Assembly: GCA_001013295.1 (NCBI GenBank)
Contig: LAZY01000017.1
Span: forward strand, 46,655-110,654
Direction: 5' to 3'
Length of the DNA: 64,000 nt
Source of the DNA: Chryseobacterium indologenes
Lineage (GTDB): Bacteria > Bacteroidota > Bacteroidia > Flavobacteriales > Weeksellaceae
Position 1 is the first letter of the stretch; each line of letters opens with the position of its first letter. Shown here piece by piece: positions 24,823 through 34,443 of the stretch. Below the pieces are notes generated by a model. It made no database searches. It saw only the letters and a list, made by a program, of their open reading frames with translations, and was not told the DNA's origin. The position numbers and the translations under genes are program-made.

Positions 24823-27333
24823 ATGAGAAAGGCCATTTTATCAATTGCGATATTGGGAATCTTATGTTCCGCCCAGGTATCAGCACAGACAGAAACTTCA
24901 GGAAGAGAAAAAGTTTACAGAGCAACTCACACCAAAACAACAGAGCTAAAGCATACCAAGCTTAAAGTAAACTTCGATTATCAGAAAGAACAGATGAATG
25001 GGGAAGAATGGCTTACCGCTTCACCTTATTTCTATCCTACCAATGAGCTGATCCTGGATGCAAAGGCAATGCTGATTCATGAAGTAGCACTTGATAATAA
25101 CGGCAAAAAATCTCCTTTAAAATATGAATACAAAAACGATATACTGAAAATAACCCTGGATAAAACGTATCAGAAAAATCAGGATTACACCGTGTACATC
25201 AAATATACCTCCCGTCCTAATGAGGTAAAACAGGAGGGAAGTATGGCGATCAATGATGCCAAAGGACTTTATTTTATCAATGCACAGGGTACAGATCCTA
25301 ATCTGCCTACACAGATATGGACCCAGGGAGAAACGGAGTCTTCTTCAGCATGGTTTCCTACCATTGATAAACCCAATCAAAAAACAACTCAGGAAATTTA
25401 TATGACCGTTCCTGATAAATACGTTACCCTTTCCAATGGAGTATTAAAAGAATCTCAGAAAGAATCCAACGGAATGAGAACGGATCATTGGGTAATGGAT
25501 AAAAGGCATTCTACCTATCTTTTCTTTATGGGAGTAGGAGAATATGCTATTGTAAAAGACAAATGGAAGAATGTTCCGGTTGACTATTATATCGAGAAAG
25601 AATATGAACCTTATGCAAAGCAGATCTACGGTAACACTCCGGAAATGATCGATTTTTTCTCTAAAAAAATGAACTATGACTATCCATGGGCGAAATACGC
25701 TCAGATTTCCGGTAGAAACTATGTGAGCGGTGCTATGGAAAATACCACAGCGACCCTTCATGGAAGTGATATTCTTCAGAAACCAGGACAGCTCATTGAT
25801 GAAAACAAATGGGAAGATACTATTGCCCACGAATTGTTTCACCATTGGTTTGGAGATCTGGTGACTGCTGAAAGCTGGAGCAACCTTACCGTCAACGAAT
25901 CTTTTGCCAACTATTCCGAATACCTTTGGAACGAATATAAGTATGGAAAAGATCAGGCGGACTATCATCTGATGAGTGATGTGAATATGTATCTTCACAA
26001 TACTGGAGATTTCAAGAAAAATCTGGTAAGATTCAATTATGATTCCCGTGAAGATGTTTTTGATCTGGTAACCTATCAGAAAGGAGGTGGAATTCTGAAC
26101 ATGCTGAGAAATTATCTTGGTGATGATGCATTCTTTGCCGGAATGAATGATTACCTGAAAACAAATGAATACCAAAATGCAGAAGCCCATCAGCTAAGAT
26201 TATCCTTTGAAAAAGTTTCAGGTAAAGATCTGAACTGGTTCTTCAATCAATGGTATTTCGGAAGCGGAAACCCGAAGATCAATTATTCTTCCACCTTTGA
26301 ACCGGTAAAGAAGCAGGTTACTGTGACCATCAATCAGACTCAGGAGCAGCCATTCGAATTTCCTTTGGCTATCGACGTCTATGATAATGGAAAACCTAAA
26401 AGATACAATGTTTGGGTGAATGCAGAAGCCAAGAATACGTTCAGTTTTGATGTTTCAAAAGCTCCTGATCTCCTGAACATCAATGCGGATGGAGTTTTGC
26501 TGGCTGATATAACGGACACAAAAACTCCTGAGCAGAACCTGATGCAGTTTACCAATTCTAAAGAATTCAAAAGTAGATATAATGCTTTAACAGGGATCAA
26601 AGATCAGGTGGGAAAAAATCCTGCTGCCATAAAGTTATTGGCTACAGCAATTAAAGATCCTTTCTTCAGAGTAAGAATAAAAGCTTTGGAACTAATGGAT
26701 CTTAGCAATCCGGATCAGATGAAAGCTTTGGGAGCTGATGTTGAAAAATTAGCGGTAAATGATCCGAAAACATTGACTCAGGCTGCTGCTATAGCTGCTT
26801 TGATAAAAACAAAAGATAAAAAATACCTTCCGATTTATGAAAAAGGAGTCAATGCAGTTTCAAATGCGGTAAAAGCAAATGCTCTGAATGCACTTCTTAC
26901 AATTGATCCGTCAAGAGTAAATACACTGGCTGATAAAATAGATCTGGACGGAGCTTCAGATGAACTGCTGGCTCTGTTCCTTCCGGTTGTTGTTAAAAAT
27001 AAAGTAACCTCCCAAATGCAGTATATTGCTCCGCTTACCGTATTCTATCCATTTGTGAAATTCCAGGATCCGGAATTAGGGAAAACGGCAGAAGAAGGAT
27101 ACAACTGGATTATGAGTTCAGATAACTTAAAAGCAGTGGAAAGTATGATGAAGACATTAGGCTATGCCAAAAATCAGATGGGTAATAATCCACAGGCTAA
27201 AATGATGGTTGTTCAGACGCTGAAAGAAGGCTTGAATAAGAAAATGGAACTGCTGAAACAAAATCCACAAAATGCAGCAAGCATCAACAGGCAGATTGAT
27301 GCCATCAACAAACAGATTGATAATTTTAAGTAA
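24823..27333 (+). CDS. M1 family aminopeptidase, secreted
   Basis: 836 residues with a signal peptide (ending VSAQ). The N-terminal beta domain leads into the M1 catalytic region: the exopeptidase motif SGAMENTTAT, then the zinc site HELFHHWFGDLVTAESWSN with the third ligand Glu in NESFANYSEYLW. A C-terminal HEAT-like helical region (from about residue 560) completes the M1 architecture. It likely releases N-terminal residues from peptides in the periplasm or outside the cell. It ends at a strong terminator. Confidence 0.95.
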   Translation: MRKAILSIAILGILCSAQVSAQTETSGREKVYRATHTKTTELKHTKLKVNFDYQKEQMNGEEWLTASPYFYPTNELILDAKAMLIHEVALDNNGKKSPLKYEYKNDILKITLDKTYQKNQDYTVYIKYTSRPNEVKQEGSMAINDAKGLYFINAQGTDPNLPTQIWTQGETESSSAWFPTIDKPNQKTTQEIYMTVPDKYVTLSNGVLKESQKESNGMRTDHWVMDKRHSTYLFFMGVGEYAIVKDKWKNVPVDYYIEKEYEPYAKQIYGNTPEMIDFFSKKMNYDYPWAKYAQISGRNYVSGAMENTTATLHGSDILQKPGQLIDENKWEDTIAHELFHHWFGDLVTAESWSNLTVNESFANYSEYLWNEYKYGKDQADYHLMSDVNMYLHNTGDFKKNLVRFNYDSREDVFDLVTYQKGGGILNMLRNYLGDDAFFAGMNDYLKTNEYQNAEAHQLRLSFEKVSGKDLNWFFNQWYFGSGNPKINYSSTFEPVKKQVTVTINQTQEQPFEFPLAIDVYDNGKPKRYNVWVNAEAKNTFSFDVSKAPDLLNINADGVLLADITDTKTPEQNLMQFTNSKEFKSRYNALTGIKDQVGKNPAAIKLLATAIKDPFFRVRIKALELMDLSNPDQMKALGADVEKLAVNDPKTLTQAAAIAALIKTKDKKYLPIYEKGVNAVSNAVKANALNALLTIDPSRVNTLADKIDLDGASDELLALFLPVVVKNKVTSQMQYIAPLTVFYPFVKFQDPELGKTAEEGYNWIMSSDNLKAVESMMKTLGYAKNQMGNNPQAKMMVVQTLKEGLNKKMELLKQNPQNAASINRQIDAINKQIDNFK

Positions 27334-27346
27334 AAATAGTAAAAGG

Positions 27347-27376
27347 AAAGCCGGTACATATTGCCGGCTTTTTTAT
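27347..27376 (+). terminator. Terminator of the M1 aminopeptidase gene
   Basis: The stem AAAGCCGG / CCGGCTTT with a short loop, followed by a T run. Confidence 0.8.
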
Positions 27377-27413
27377 TGGTGAATGTCTAGTTTTACGTAA
27401 TGATCATCACCTA

Positions 27414-27911
27414 TTAATCCATATAGCTGACGATCATCGGTGTTTTTAAATTCAGAGACTCCTGAAGCAGATCTTTCATTTCAATGACCTTATTAATATA
27501 GTAGCTCATTTCATACGGAACATAATCATGAGCAACATACAGTATAAAACCTGAAGAACCACTGGAATAATTGTTGATGAGATCAATTAAGCTCCTCATA
27601 CTGCCACCGTATTTTTCGTCCATGTTTACCGTTTCCTTTTCCATAGCCGGAATAAGCTGAGTTGAGATAAACCGGATCACAGCTTCTATGTCATCAGTAT
27701 TATAATAGGCAGGTAAAGGTTCATCATTGTCTAAACCTGAAGTATTAATATTATGATGTATCATATAGGATGTTTTCTTATCCAGAAGATAATTCAGTTT
27801 TTGGGTGAGTTCAAGGTCAATGTCTTTTGCATAAAAGAATAAAACATTCATTTCATCCTGCCGGAAATAAGTATCTAAACTTCCTATTAAGTAATCAATT
27901 TCAAAGGTCAT
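27414..27911 (-). CDS. Hypothetical cytosolic protein
   Basis: About 165 residues from the chosen start (MTFEIDYLIGSLD). An in-frame start 16 codons upstream would add a basic stretch with no clear role. There is no signal peptide, membrane segment or recognised motif. The protein is acidic, with a central region GLDNDEPLPAYYNTDDIEAVIRFIS and C-terminal GFILYVAHDYVPYEMSYYINKVIEM. It is a single gene convergent with the aminopeptidase. Confidence 0.5.
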   Translation of the reverse strand: MTFEIDYLIGSLDTYFRQDEMNVLFFYAKDIDLELTQKLNYLLDKKTSYMIHHNINTSGLDNDEPLPAYYNTDDIEAVIRFISTQLIPAMEKETVNMDEKYGGSMRSLIDLINNYSSGSSGFILYVAHDYVPYEMSYYINKVIEMKDLLQESLNLKTPMIVSYMD

Positions 27912-28034
27912 AATATTAGATCGTACTGTTGTACCGATTTTTAATTTGATTTTTAGCAATAGTACAAAAATCAGTATTTTTTACGGGTGTTTTTTGCATA
28001 ATCTTTCATAAATTCGTTTAAAATTTAAAAAAAT

Positions 28035-29366
28035 ATGAGTTTTGGAATTGAAGCGGCAAGCTATTACGTGCCTTCTTTGTATTTGGAAATTAAAGATTTA
28101 GCGGAAAAAAGAGGCATAGAACCGGCGAAATTGGAGAAGGGGCTAGGACTTCATAAAATGGGATTCCCTGATGTGCATGAAGATGCTGCTACCTTTGCAG
28201 CAGAAGCATTATTGAGACTGATCAAAGATTATGACATTAACCCTAAAGAAATTTCAAGAATTTATCTTGGGACGGAAAGTGCGCTGGATGCTGCAAAACC
28301 AACCGTTTCTTATGCCATGCAGATGGTTGAGAAAGTATTGGAAGCAGAATTTGGAGAAAGAGTTTTCAGAAACTGTGATGTGGTAGACATAACTTTTGCA
28401 TGTATCGGAGCAGTAGATGCCCTTCACAATTCATTAGATTTTGTAAGGTCAAACCCTGATAAAAAAGCAGTGGTGATTGCCAGTGATTACGCAAAATATG
28501 AGTTAGCTTCTTCAGGAGAATATACACAAGGTGGTGGGGCAGTTGCCGTTTTGGTATCTTCGAAGCCTGATCTGATGGAAATTGAAAATAACTGGGGAGT
28601 CGCTACAGAAAGTGTTTTTGACTTTTTTAAGCCGAGACGTCATTATAAAAAAGAGGATCTTCTCAACGCTCCTGAGAATTTCCCGGACAGCATTGAAATC
28701 TTTACAGATGAACCTGTTTTTGACGGACAATATTCCAATCAGTGTTACCAGGACAGAATCAGAGAAGCATATCATCATTATAAAGAAATTACAGGAACCG
28801 AAAAGCCTTATAAAGACTGGAAATATCTTATTTTCCATCTTCCTTATGCCTTTCATGGGAAAAGGGTCTTCACGGAAATCTACAGTTTGGAGAACGGACT
28901 TTCCTATGCGACTCCTGAAGAACAGAAGGCTGTTGCAAAATCCGAGGATTATATTCAGTTCATCAACGATAAAATTGAAAAGTCTCAAAGAGCCTCTTCC
29001 GAAATAGGAAATATGTATACAGCTTCTATTTTTATGGCGTTGCTTTCTGCTCTTCAGACTTCTTTTAACGAAAATGAAGATTTATCCGGAACCGAAATAG
29101 GGTTTTTAGGATATGGGAGCGGCTCAAAATCAAAAGTTTTTGCTGGTAAGGTTTCTGCGAACTGGAAAAAAGTAGCAGAAAAATGGAATTTGTTTGAAAA
29201 CCTGAAGCACCGTACCGCTGTAGATTTTAACACTTATGAACAGCTTCATAGAAAACAGCTTAAAGAATCTATAAATACAGAATATAAAGGTTTTGGATTG
29301 GTCTCTGTAGAATCTGATAGTCCCGTTTTGATGGGCGCCAGATATTACGAATATCAAACAAAATGA
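28035..29366 (+). CDS. Hydroxymethylglutaryl-CoA synthase
   Basis: Condenses acetyl-CoA with acetoacetyl-CoA to HMG-CoA, the committed early step of the mevalonate pathway used by Flavobacteriia. 443 residues of thiolase fold: N-terminal SFGIEAASYYVPSLYLEI, YLGTESALDAAKP, the catalytic Cys in DITFACIGAVDALHNSLDFV, and LIFHLPYAFHGKRVF around the catalytic His. C-terminal GFLGYGSGSKSKVF completes the set. The start is the only good ATG, after an A-rich leader. It is followed by a strong terminator. Confidence 0.93.
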   Translation: MSFGIEAASYYVPSLYLEIKDLAEKRGIEPAKLEKGLGLHKMGFPDVHEDAATFAAEALLRLIKDYDINPKEISRIYLGTESALDAAKPTVSYAMQMVEKVLEAEFGERVFRNCDVVDITFACIGAVDALHNSLDFVRSNPDKKAVVIASDYAKYELASSGEYTQGGGAVAVLVSSKPDLMEIENNWGVATESVFDFFKPRRHYKKEDLLNAPENFPDSIEIFTDEPVFDGQYSNQCYQDRIREAYHHYKEITGTEKPYKDWKYLIFHLPYAFHGKRVFTEIYSLENGLSYATPEEQKAVAKSEDYIQFINDKIEKSQRASSEIGNMYTASIFMALLSALQTSFNENEDLSGTEIGFLGYGSGSKSKVFAGKVSANWKKVAEKWNLFENLKHRTAVDFNTYEQLHRKQLKESINTEYKGFGLVSVESDSPVLMGARYYEYQTK

Positions 29367-29400
29367 TGGTTATTACTAGTCATTATTAAAATAAAAATAC

Positions 29401-29431
29401 CCCTGAAGTTTTGCTTCAGGGGATTTTTTTG
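29401..29431 (+). terminator. Terminator of the HMG-CoA synthase gene
   Basis: A perfect 9-bp stem CCCCTGAAG / CTTCAGGGG, a five-base loop, then seven T. Confidence 0.88.
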
Positions 29432-29471
29432 CAATTAATATAAATCAGTACATATAAACTGTTGTGAGAAA

Positions 29472-30398
29472 TTATTCAGAATAGATGGCTCTGTTCTGAT
29501 AGCTTTTCGGAGTAACCCCTACAAGCTGCTTAAATACCCTTGTAAAATAATTGGTATCGGAAAATCCTGTTTGGTAAGCCGTTTCCTTAATGCTGTTCTG
29601 GCTTGCCAATAATTCCTTAGCCCTGTTGATTCTTTCCTGCAGAATAAAATCGTTGGGAGAGGTGCCAAACTCGTCTTTAAACATTTTAAAGAAATTAGAC
29701 TTGCTTACATAGGCTAATTTGGCAATACTGTCTATAGAGAGCTTCTGATGGAGATTTCTTTTGATATAATCTACCACAAAGCCAATTCTTGATCTGTTTT
29801 TCACAATATTTTTTTCCACCATGCTTCTTGCCTGGGTCTGCATGAGCCTGATCAGAAGTTCTTTCAGGGCAAAATCAGCCATGATGTCTTTTTGAGAATT
29901 ATCATCCATGGCAATTCTCATGATATTGTTGGTGGCAGAAGCCAATGCCTGATTATTAAAAAGAAAATATTCATCCAGCTGAATGTTCCATTGTGATGCC
30001 TCGTCTACCTTAGGAAGACTGTAGTTGAGATAATTCAGAGAATTTTCTATGAATTCAGGATTAAGACTTAAAGAAATACATTGCGTAGGAGTATCGTCCG
30101 CTTCCGGAAAATCAATAACCATGGTTTCGCCCGGGGCAACAAGAATACTTTCCCCCGGAAAATAATCGAAATAGCTGGTCTTATGATCCAGTTTCATATG
30201 TTTTTTACCCCTCAGCATAGCCGTAAAGGCAATGTTTTCAAAATGAAGCTTTACCCCAAAAGCGGCCTTGTGTGTTTCATAAATACTGAATTCACAATTG
30301 TTCAGATTGAATTTTGTCTGATTTTCTACAAGACTCAATAGCTGGTTTTCCTTGTGTAATTCGGGAGTATTTAATAAAATCTTGTTGTTGTTGATCAT
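29472..30398 (-). CDS. AraC family regulator of the alcohol/aldehyde cluster
   Basis: 308 residues. The N-terminal ~190 form a cupin-like sensor (AraC-binding-like; CEFSIYETHKAAFGVKLHFEN, LVAPGETMVIDFPEAD). The C-terminal part contains both HTH motifs: IDSIAKLAYVSKSNFFKMFKD and IKETAYQTGFSDTNYFTRVFKQ, then VGVTPKSYQN. It is divergent from the aldehyde dehydrogenase gene across ~180 bases, the layout typical of activators of aldehyde/alcohol oxidation genes. Effector unknown; likely an alcohol or aldehyde. Confidence 0.88.
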   Translation of the reverse strand: MINNNKILLNTPELHKENQLLSLVENQTKFNLNNCEFSIYETHKAAFGVKLHFENIAFTAMLRGKKHMKLDHKTSYFDYFPGESILVAPGETMVIDFPEADDTPTQCISLSLNPEFIENSLNYLNYSLPKVDEASQWNIQLDEYFLFNNQALASATNNIMRIAMDDNSQKDIMADFALKELLIRLMQTQARSMVEKNIVKNRSRIGFVVDYIKRNLHQKLSIDSIAKLAYVSKSNFFKMFKDEFGTSPNDFILQERINRAKELLASQNSIKETAYQTGFSDTNYFTRVFKQLVGVTPKSYQNRAIYSE

Positions 30399-30579
30399 TT
30401 CTGAAATTATTTGGGGTAGAGGTAACTCAAATATAAAAAAAATGAAAGAATGTTGCTGTTAATAAAATTATAAAATTGAATCTGTGTATGATTCTGCACT
30501 TTTTTTATACGATTGTGCTATGCTTTTTTTCTCTGGACCTGTAATTTGGTGGTATTGAAAAAATTAAAACAATACAGAT

Positions 30580-32109
30580 ATGAGTACTCTTACAGAACCT
30601 AGATCAGCAACTCTTTTACAAAGACCAGAGTTCAAAAGTAAATATGATAATTATATTGACGGAAAATTTACACCTCCCGTTAAAGGACAATATTTTGATG
30701 TAGTATCTCCGGTGGATGGTAAGACCTTCACTCAGGTAGCCCATTCTTCCAAAGAAGATCTGGAGTTGGCTGTAGATGCGGCAGAAAAAGCCTTTCAAAC
30801 CTGGAAAAATACCTCGTCCACAGAAAGAAGTATCATTCTTAATAAAATTGCAGACAGAATAGAGCAGAATCTGGAATATCTGGCGACTGTAGAAACCATA
30901 GACAATGGTAAAGCGGTGAGAGAAACGCTGGCAGCAGATTTACCTTTAGCTATCGACCATTTCAGATATTTTGCGTCTGTGATCCGTGCAGAAGAAGGGT
31001 CACATAATGAACTGGACAAAGATACCGTATCCCTGATTGTACATGAACCCCTTGGAGTGATCGCACAGATTATCCCATGGAACTTCCCGATATTGATGGC
31101 GGTGTGGAAACTGGCTCCGGCATTGGCCGCAGGAAACTGTGTCGTTTTGAAACCTGCAGAAAGTACGCCTGTTTCTATTATGGTATTAATGGAACTGATC
31201 GGTGATCTTTTACCGGCAGGAGTGATTAATATTGTCAACGGATTCGGAGCAGAGCTGGGAAGAGCATTGGTTACCAATCCTAAGGTGGCTAAAGCAGCAT
31301 TTACAGGATCTACAGCAACAGGGCGTTTAGTCATGCAATATGCTACAGAAAATATCATCCCTGTGACATTGGAGCTGGGAGGGAAATCACCCAACATTTT
31401 CTTCAATTCAGTGATGGATGCCGATGATGAATTTTTAGATAAAGCGATTGAAGGAGCGGTTCTTTTTGCCCTCAATCAGGGAGAGATTTGTACATGTCCT
31501 TCAAGATTACTGGTGCAGGAAGGTATTGCAGATGCTTTTATCGAAAGAGTCATCGAAAGAGTAAAAGCGATTAAAATAGGAAACCCACTGGACAAAACTG
31601 TAATGATGGGAGCGCAGGCTTCACAAATTCAGAAAGATAAAATACTTTCCTATATACAATTAGGCAAAGAAGAAGGAGCAGAAGTATTGGTAGGAGGAGA
31701 TGTGAATCATTTAGGAGAAGATCTTGAAGAAGGATTCTACATTCAGCCAACCATTTTCAAAGGAAATAACAGAATGAGAATTTTTCAGGAAGAGATCTTC
31801 GGACCTGTACTTGCCTTTACCACCTTTAAAGATGAAGAAGAGGCGGTGAAAATAGCCAATGATACCATCTATGGACTTGGGGCAGGAGTATGGACCAGAG
31901 ATGCCCATCAGCTGTACAATATCCCACGTCAGATCGAGGCAGGAAGAGTTTGGGTCAATCAATACCATTCCTATCCGGCAGGAGCGCCTTTCGGAGGCTA
32001 CAAGCAGTCTGGTATCGGAAGAGAAAATCATAAAATGATGCTTGATCATTACCGTCAGACCAAAAATATGCTTATTTCTTACAATAAGAATAAATTAGGT
32101 TTCTTTTAA
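30580..32109 (+). CDS. NAD-dependent aldehyde dehydrogenase
   Basis: 509 residues, complete ALDH fold: cofactor region [23 protein letters not shown] and FTGSTATGR, catalytic Glu in LELGGKSPN, catalytic Cys in [13 protein letters not shown], and C-terminal [13 protein letters not shown]. Similar to the ExaC/AldB group that oxidises acetaldehyde and related aldehydes to acids. The gene heads a cluster with an alcohol dehydrogenase and a DUF779 protein, divergent from an AraC regulator. The three genes would oxidise an alcohol to the acid in two steps. Confidence 0.95.
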   Translation: MSTLTEPRSATLLQRPEFKSKYDNYIDGKFTPPVKGQYFDVVSPVDGKTFTQVAHSSKEDLELAVDAAEKAFQTWKNTSSTERSIILNKIADRIEQNLEYLATVETIDNGKAVRETLAADLPLAIDHFRYFASVIRAEEGSHNELDKDTVSLIVHEPLGVIAQIIPWNFPILMAVWKLAPALAAGNCVVLKPAESTPVSIMVLMELIGDLLPAGVINIVNGFGAELGRALVTNPKVAKAAFTGSTATGRLVMQYATENIIPVTLELGGKSPNIFFNSVMDADDEFLDKAIEGAVLFALNQGEICTCPSRLLVQEGIADAFIERVIERVKAIKIGNPLDKTVMMGAQASQIQKDKILSYIQLGKEEGAEVLVGGDVNHLGEDLEEGFYIQPTIFKGNNRMRIFQEEIFGPVLAFTTFKDEEEAVKIANDTIYGLGAGVWTRDAHQLYNIPRQIEAGRVWVNQYHSYPAGAPFGGYKQSGIGRENHKMMLDHYRQTKNMLISYNKNKLGFF

Positions 32110-32240
32110 TATTAATTTTAGGACGTGCCCGATTGCCTTGGCTTTATCCAGGGCAGACGGTCGGGCTATTCAGGGCTACACTTCGTTTCGGTGCTCCATT
32201 ACATTGCGCACCGGCTCGTTCCTCGCCGCCCTTACTATCC
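32110..32240 (+). repeat. GC-rich structured intergenic element
   Basis: It stands out from the AT-rich surroundings. Two nested inverted repeats are visible: GCCCGA (32127-32132) with TCGGGC (32161-32166), and CGGTGC (32189-32194) with GCACCG (32208-32213). There is no open reading frame of note. Probably a dispersed repeat or structured RNA relic, between aldehyde dehydrogenase and adhP; the remaining 150 bases up to 32389 show nothing. Confidence 0.45.
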
Positions 32241-32389
32241 CTCACGCAGGAAAATATAAACCTTTTGTATCCTGTTATGATCTGATACCAACAACTTTAT
32301 GGTCATAAAAGTTAAATTGAAAAAATCAGGAGAACATACGATTGCTTAAAAATAAAATAACTCTGATCAACTCTATCAAAAAATAAAAT

Positions 32390-33424
32390 ATGATTCCAAA
32401 AACAATGAAAGCTGCGGTAGTTCAAGGCTACGGACAGCCCCTGAAAATTGAAGAAGTGCCTGTAAGAGAACCCGGAAGATATGAAGTCCTTGTAAAGGTC
32501 ATTGCCTGCGGTGTTTGTCATACAGATTTACATGCTGTAGACGGTGACTGGCCTGCCAAACCCAAAATGCCTCTTATCCCGGGGCACGAAGGAGTAGGTA
32601 TCGTAGTCGCTTGCGGACCCGAAGCTTTTGTAAAAGAGGGAGATGCCGTAGGAGTTCCATGGTTGTACAGTGCCTGCGGATGCTGTGATTATTGTATAAC
32701 AGGATGGGAAACTCTTTGCGAAGCACAGAAAAACGGCGGATATAGTGTAGATGGAGGCTTTGCAGAATATGTAATTGCGGATTCAAGATATGTGGGACAT
32801 CTGAAATCTGATGTCAACTTTTTGGAAATTGCGCCTATTTTATGTGCCGGAGTCACAGTTTATAAAGGTTTAAAAGAAACAGAAACCAAACCTGGAGAGT
32901 GGGTCGCTATATCAGGAATTGGAGGATTGGGCCATGTCGCCGTTCAGTATGCAAAAGCCATGGGAATGCATGTTGCAGCCATTGATGTAGCAGATGATAA
33001 GCTTGATTTAGCCAAAAAGCTGGGAGCAGATCTGGTTGTTAATGCAAAAAATACAGACCCAGGCGAATATCTGCATAAGGAAGTAGGCGGAATGCATGGT
33101 GCGTTGATCACAGCAGTATCACCAATAGCTTTTAAACAGGGAATAGATGTTTTGAGAAGAAAAGGAACGATTGCTCTTAACGGACTTCCTCCGGGATCCT
33201 TTGAACTTCCGATTTTTGAAACGGTTTTAAAAAGAATTACTGTCAGAGGATCTATTGTAGGAACCCGAAAAGATCTTCAGGAAGCCCTTGATTTTGCTAA
33301 TGAAGGGCTTGTAAAAGCTACAGTAACCGCTGCCAAATTAGAAGATATAAATGATGTCTTCGATAAAATGAAAAAAGGACAGATTGATGGCAGAATCGTA
33401 TTGGATATTGCAGGCTCAAATTAA
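32390..33424 (+). CDS. adhP: Zinc-dependent alcohol dehydrogenase
   Basis: 344 residues of the medium-chain alcohol dehydrogenase family. Catalytic zinc ligands are in [17 protein letters not shown] and GHEGVG, with the structural zinc four-Cys cluster in [17 protein letters not shown]. The Rossmann motif [17 protein letters not shown] binds NAD. It closely follows the AdhP (ethanol-active, propanol-preferring) pattern. It is the second gene of the cluster with aldehyde dehydrogenase, after a structured 280-base gap that may carry its own promoter. It ends at a hairpin before the DUF779 gene. Confidence 0.93.
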   Translation: MIPKTMKAAVVQGYGQPLKIEEVPVREPGRYEVLVKVIACGVCHTDLHAVDGDWPAKPKMPLIPGHEGVGIVVACGPEAFVKEGDAVGVPWLYSACGCCDYCITGWETLCEAQKNGGYSVDGGFAEYVIADSRYVGHLKSDVNFLEIAPILCAGVTVYKGLKETETKPGEWVAISGIGGLGHVAVQYAKAMGMHVAAIDVADDKLDLAKKLGADLVVNAKNTDPGEYLHKEVGGMHGALITAVSPIAFKQGIDVLRRKGTIALNGLPPGSFELPIFETVLKRITVRGSIVGTRKDLQEALDFANEGLVKATVTAAKLEDINDVFDKMKKGQIDGRIVLDIAGSN

Positions 33425-33438
33425 ATATTGATGTTACT

Positions 33439-33472
33439 GATCCCGGTAAAGTTTATTTTACCGGGATCTTTT
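33439..33472 (+). terminator. Hairpin between adhP and the DUF779 gene
   Basis: A perfect 12-bp stem (GATCCCGGTAAA with TTTACCGGGATC) with a six-base loop and T run. It lies between two genes that otherwise look like an operon, so it may be a partial terminator. Confidence 0.8.
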
Positions 33473-33500
33473 ATAAAAAAATAATAGTCTTATCAACAAA

Positions 33501-33884
33501 ATGGAAACAAAAATAGCAAGACTTTCAGCAACGGAAAATGCACTTGAAGTCATTCAGAAGCTTGCAGACCAATACGGCCCGTTGATGTTTTATCAGGCTG
33601 GGGGATGTTGTGAGGGAACACAACCGCAGTGTTTTGAAAAAGGAGGCTTCTTTCCCCGGATGAATGATGCCATGATCGGCACCATTAGCGGATATGAGTT
33701 CTGGATAGACCGGGACCTTTTTGAATACTGGAAATATTCCCATTTTACCCTTGATGTAGTGGATGGTTTCGGACCTGGTGGCTTTTCATTAGAAACCCCA
33801 TTGGGCAAAACCTTCAAGGTACATTACAGGCTTTTTACTCCTGAAGAATATGAGCACCTGGAACCTTTAAAACGTAGTGAATAG
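33501..33884 (+). CDS. DUF779 domain protein
   Basis: 127 residues matching DUF779: N-terminal ALEVIQKLADQYGPLMFYQAGGCCEG, PQCFEKGGFFPRMND, and GTISGYEFWIDRDLFEYWKYSHFTLDVVDGFGPGGFSLE. Family members are typically encoded next to aldehyde dehydrogenases, as here, and carry conserved Cys residues (GGCCEGTQPQCF) that may bind metal. Its biochemical role is not established. Last gene of the alcohol/aldehyde cluster. Confidence 0.9.
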   Translation: METKIARLSATENALEVIQKLADQYGPLMFYQAGGCCEGTQPQCFEKGGFFPRMNDAMIGTISGYEFWIDRDLFEYWKYSHFTLDVVDGFGPGGFSLETPLGKTFKVHYRLFTPEEYEHLEPLKRSE

Positions 33885-33896
33885 AATATTTTATAT

Positions 33897-34427
33897 TTAA
33901 TAAGTCGGGATGGGAAGGGGATATTTCTGAGTGATATGGGTCAACTCTCTTTCAAAGTCATACTTTCCTCTTCTGATTTCTCTCTTTAAAACAAAATATT
34001 GGCTTATGATAATGATAGCCGGGATCACAATAAATAAGAAACTCAGTTCTTTATCTTCTATATTGACTATTAGCAATAATGAGAACAATACAATTAATAC
34101 CGGAGTGAAAATCTGAAAAAAAGGAGGAGTGAATTCTATAAAAACAGAGGTTGTATCATGATTATCGGAGAGTTTCCCTCTCATGACAGGATAATTCATA
34201 TTAATATCAAAAAAGCGTCTTCTTCTTTTAAGGATAAAACGGTCTTCATCGATCATTCCTCTGTATTCAAACCTTGTGGGAATAGTAGAATCTTTGATCA
34301 GCGATATAAAAGTAGAATTGGTTTCGTAAGTGATTTTCGACAATCTATGAATCAGCTCTTCCTTCTGGATACTGATTTTAAGACTAAGGCGGTCGTATAA
34401 ACCAATGCTTTTAAAAAATGAGTTCAT
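33897..34427 (-). CDS. Hypothetical two-helix membrane protein
   Basis: 176 residues with two membrane helices close together (about 105-122 FFQIFTPVLIVLFSLLLIV and 128-147 LSFLFIVIPAIIIISQYFV). The N-terminal ~100 residues are predicted cytosolic, as is the basic C-terminal tail. No recognised domain. It starts 16 bases after the dicarboxylate symporter stop on the same strand and is likely co-transcribed. Confidence 0.6.
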   Translation of the reverse strand: MNSFFKSIGLYDRLSLKISIQKEELIHRLSKITYETNSTFISLIKDSTIPTRFEYRGMIDEDRFILKRRRRFFDINMNYPVMRGKLSDNHDTTSVFIEFTPPFFQIFTPVLIVLFSLLLIVNIEDKELSFLFIVIPAIIIISQYFVLKREIRRGKYDFERELTHITQKYPLPIPTY

Positions 34428-34443
34428 GGTGTTTCAAACTAAT

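Noticed and set aside
25444..26190. 248-codon open frame on the minus strand
   Set aside because: It lies fully inside the M1 aminopeptidase gene, opposite strand, with no recognisable domain. It is a shadow of a long conserved gene.
30795..31475. 226-codon open frame on the minus strand
   Set aside because: It is antisense to the catalytic core of the aldehyde dehydrogenase and has low-complexity Ser/Ala/Ile composition.
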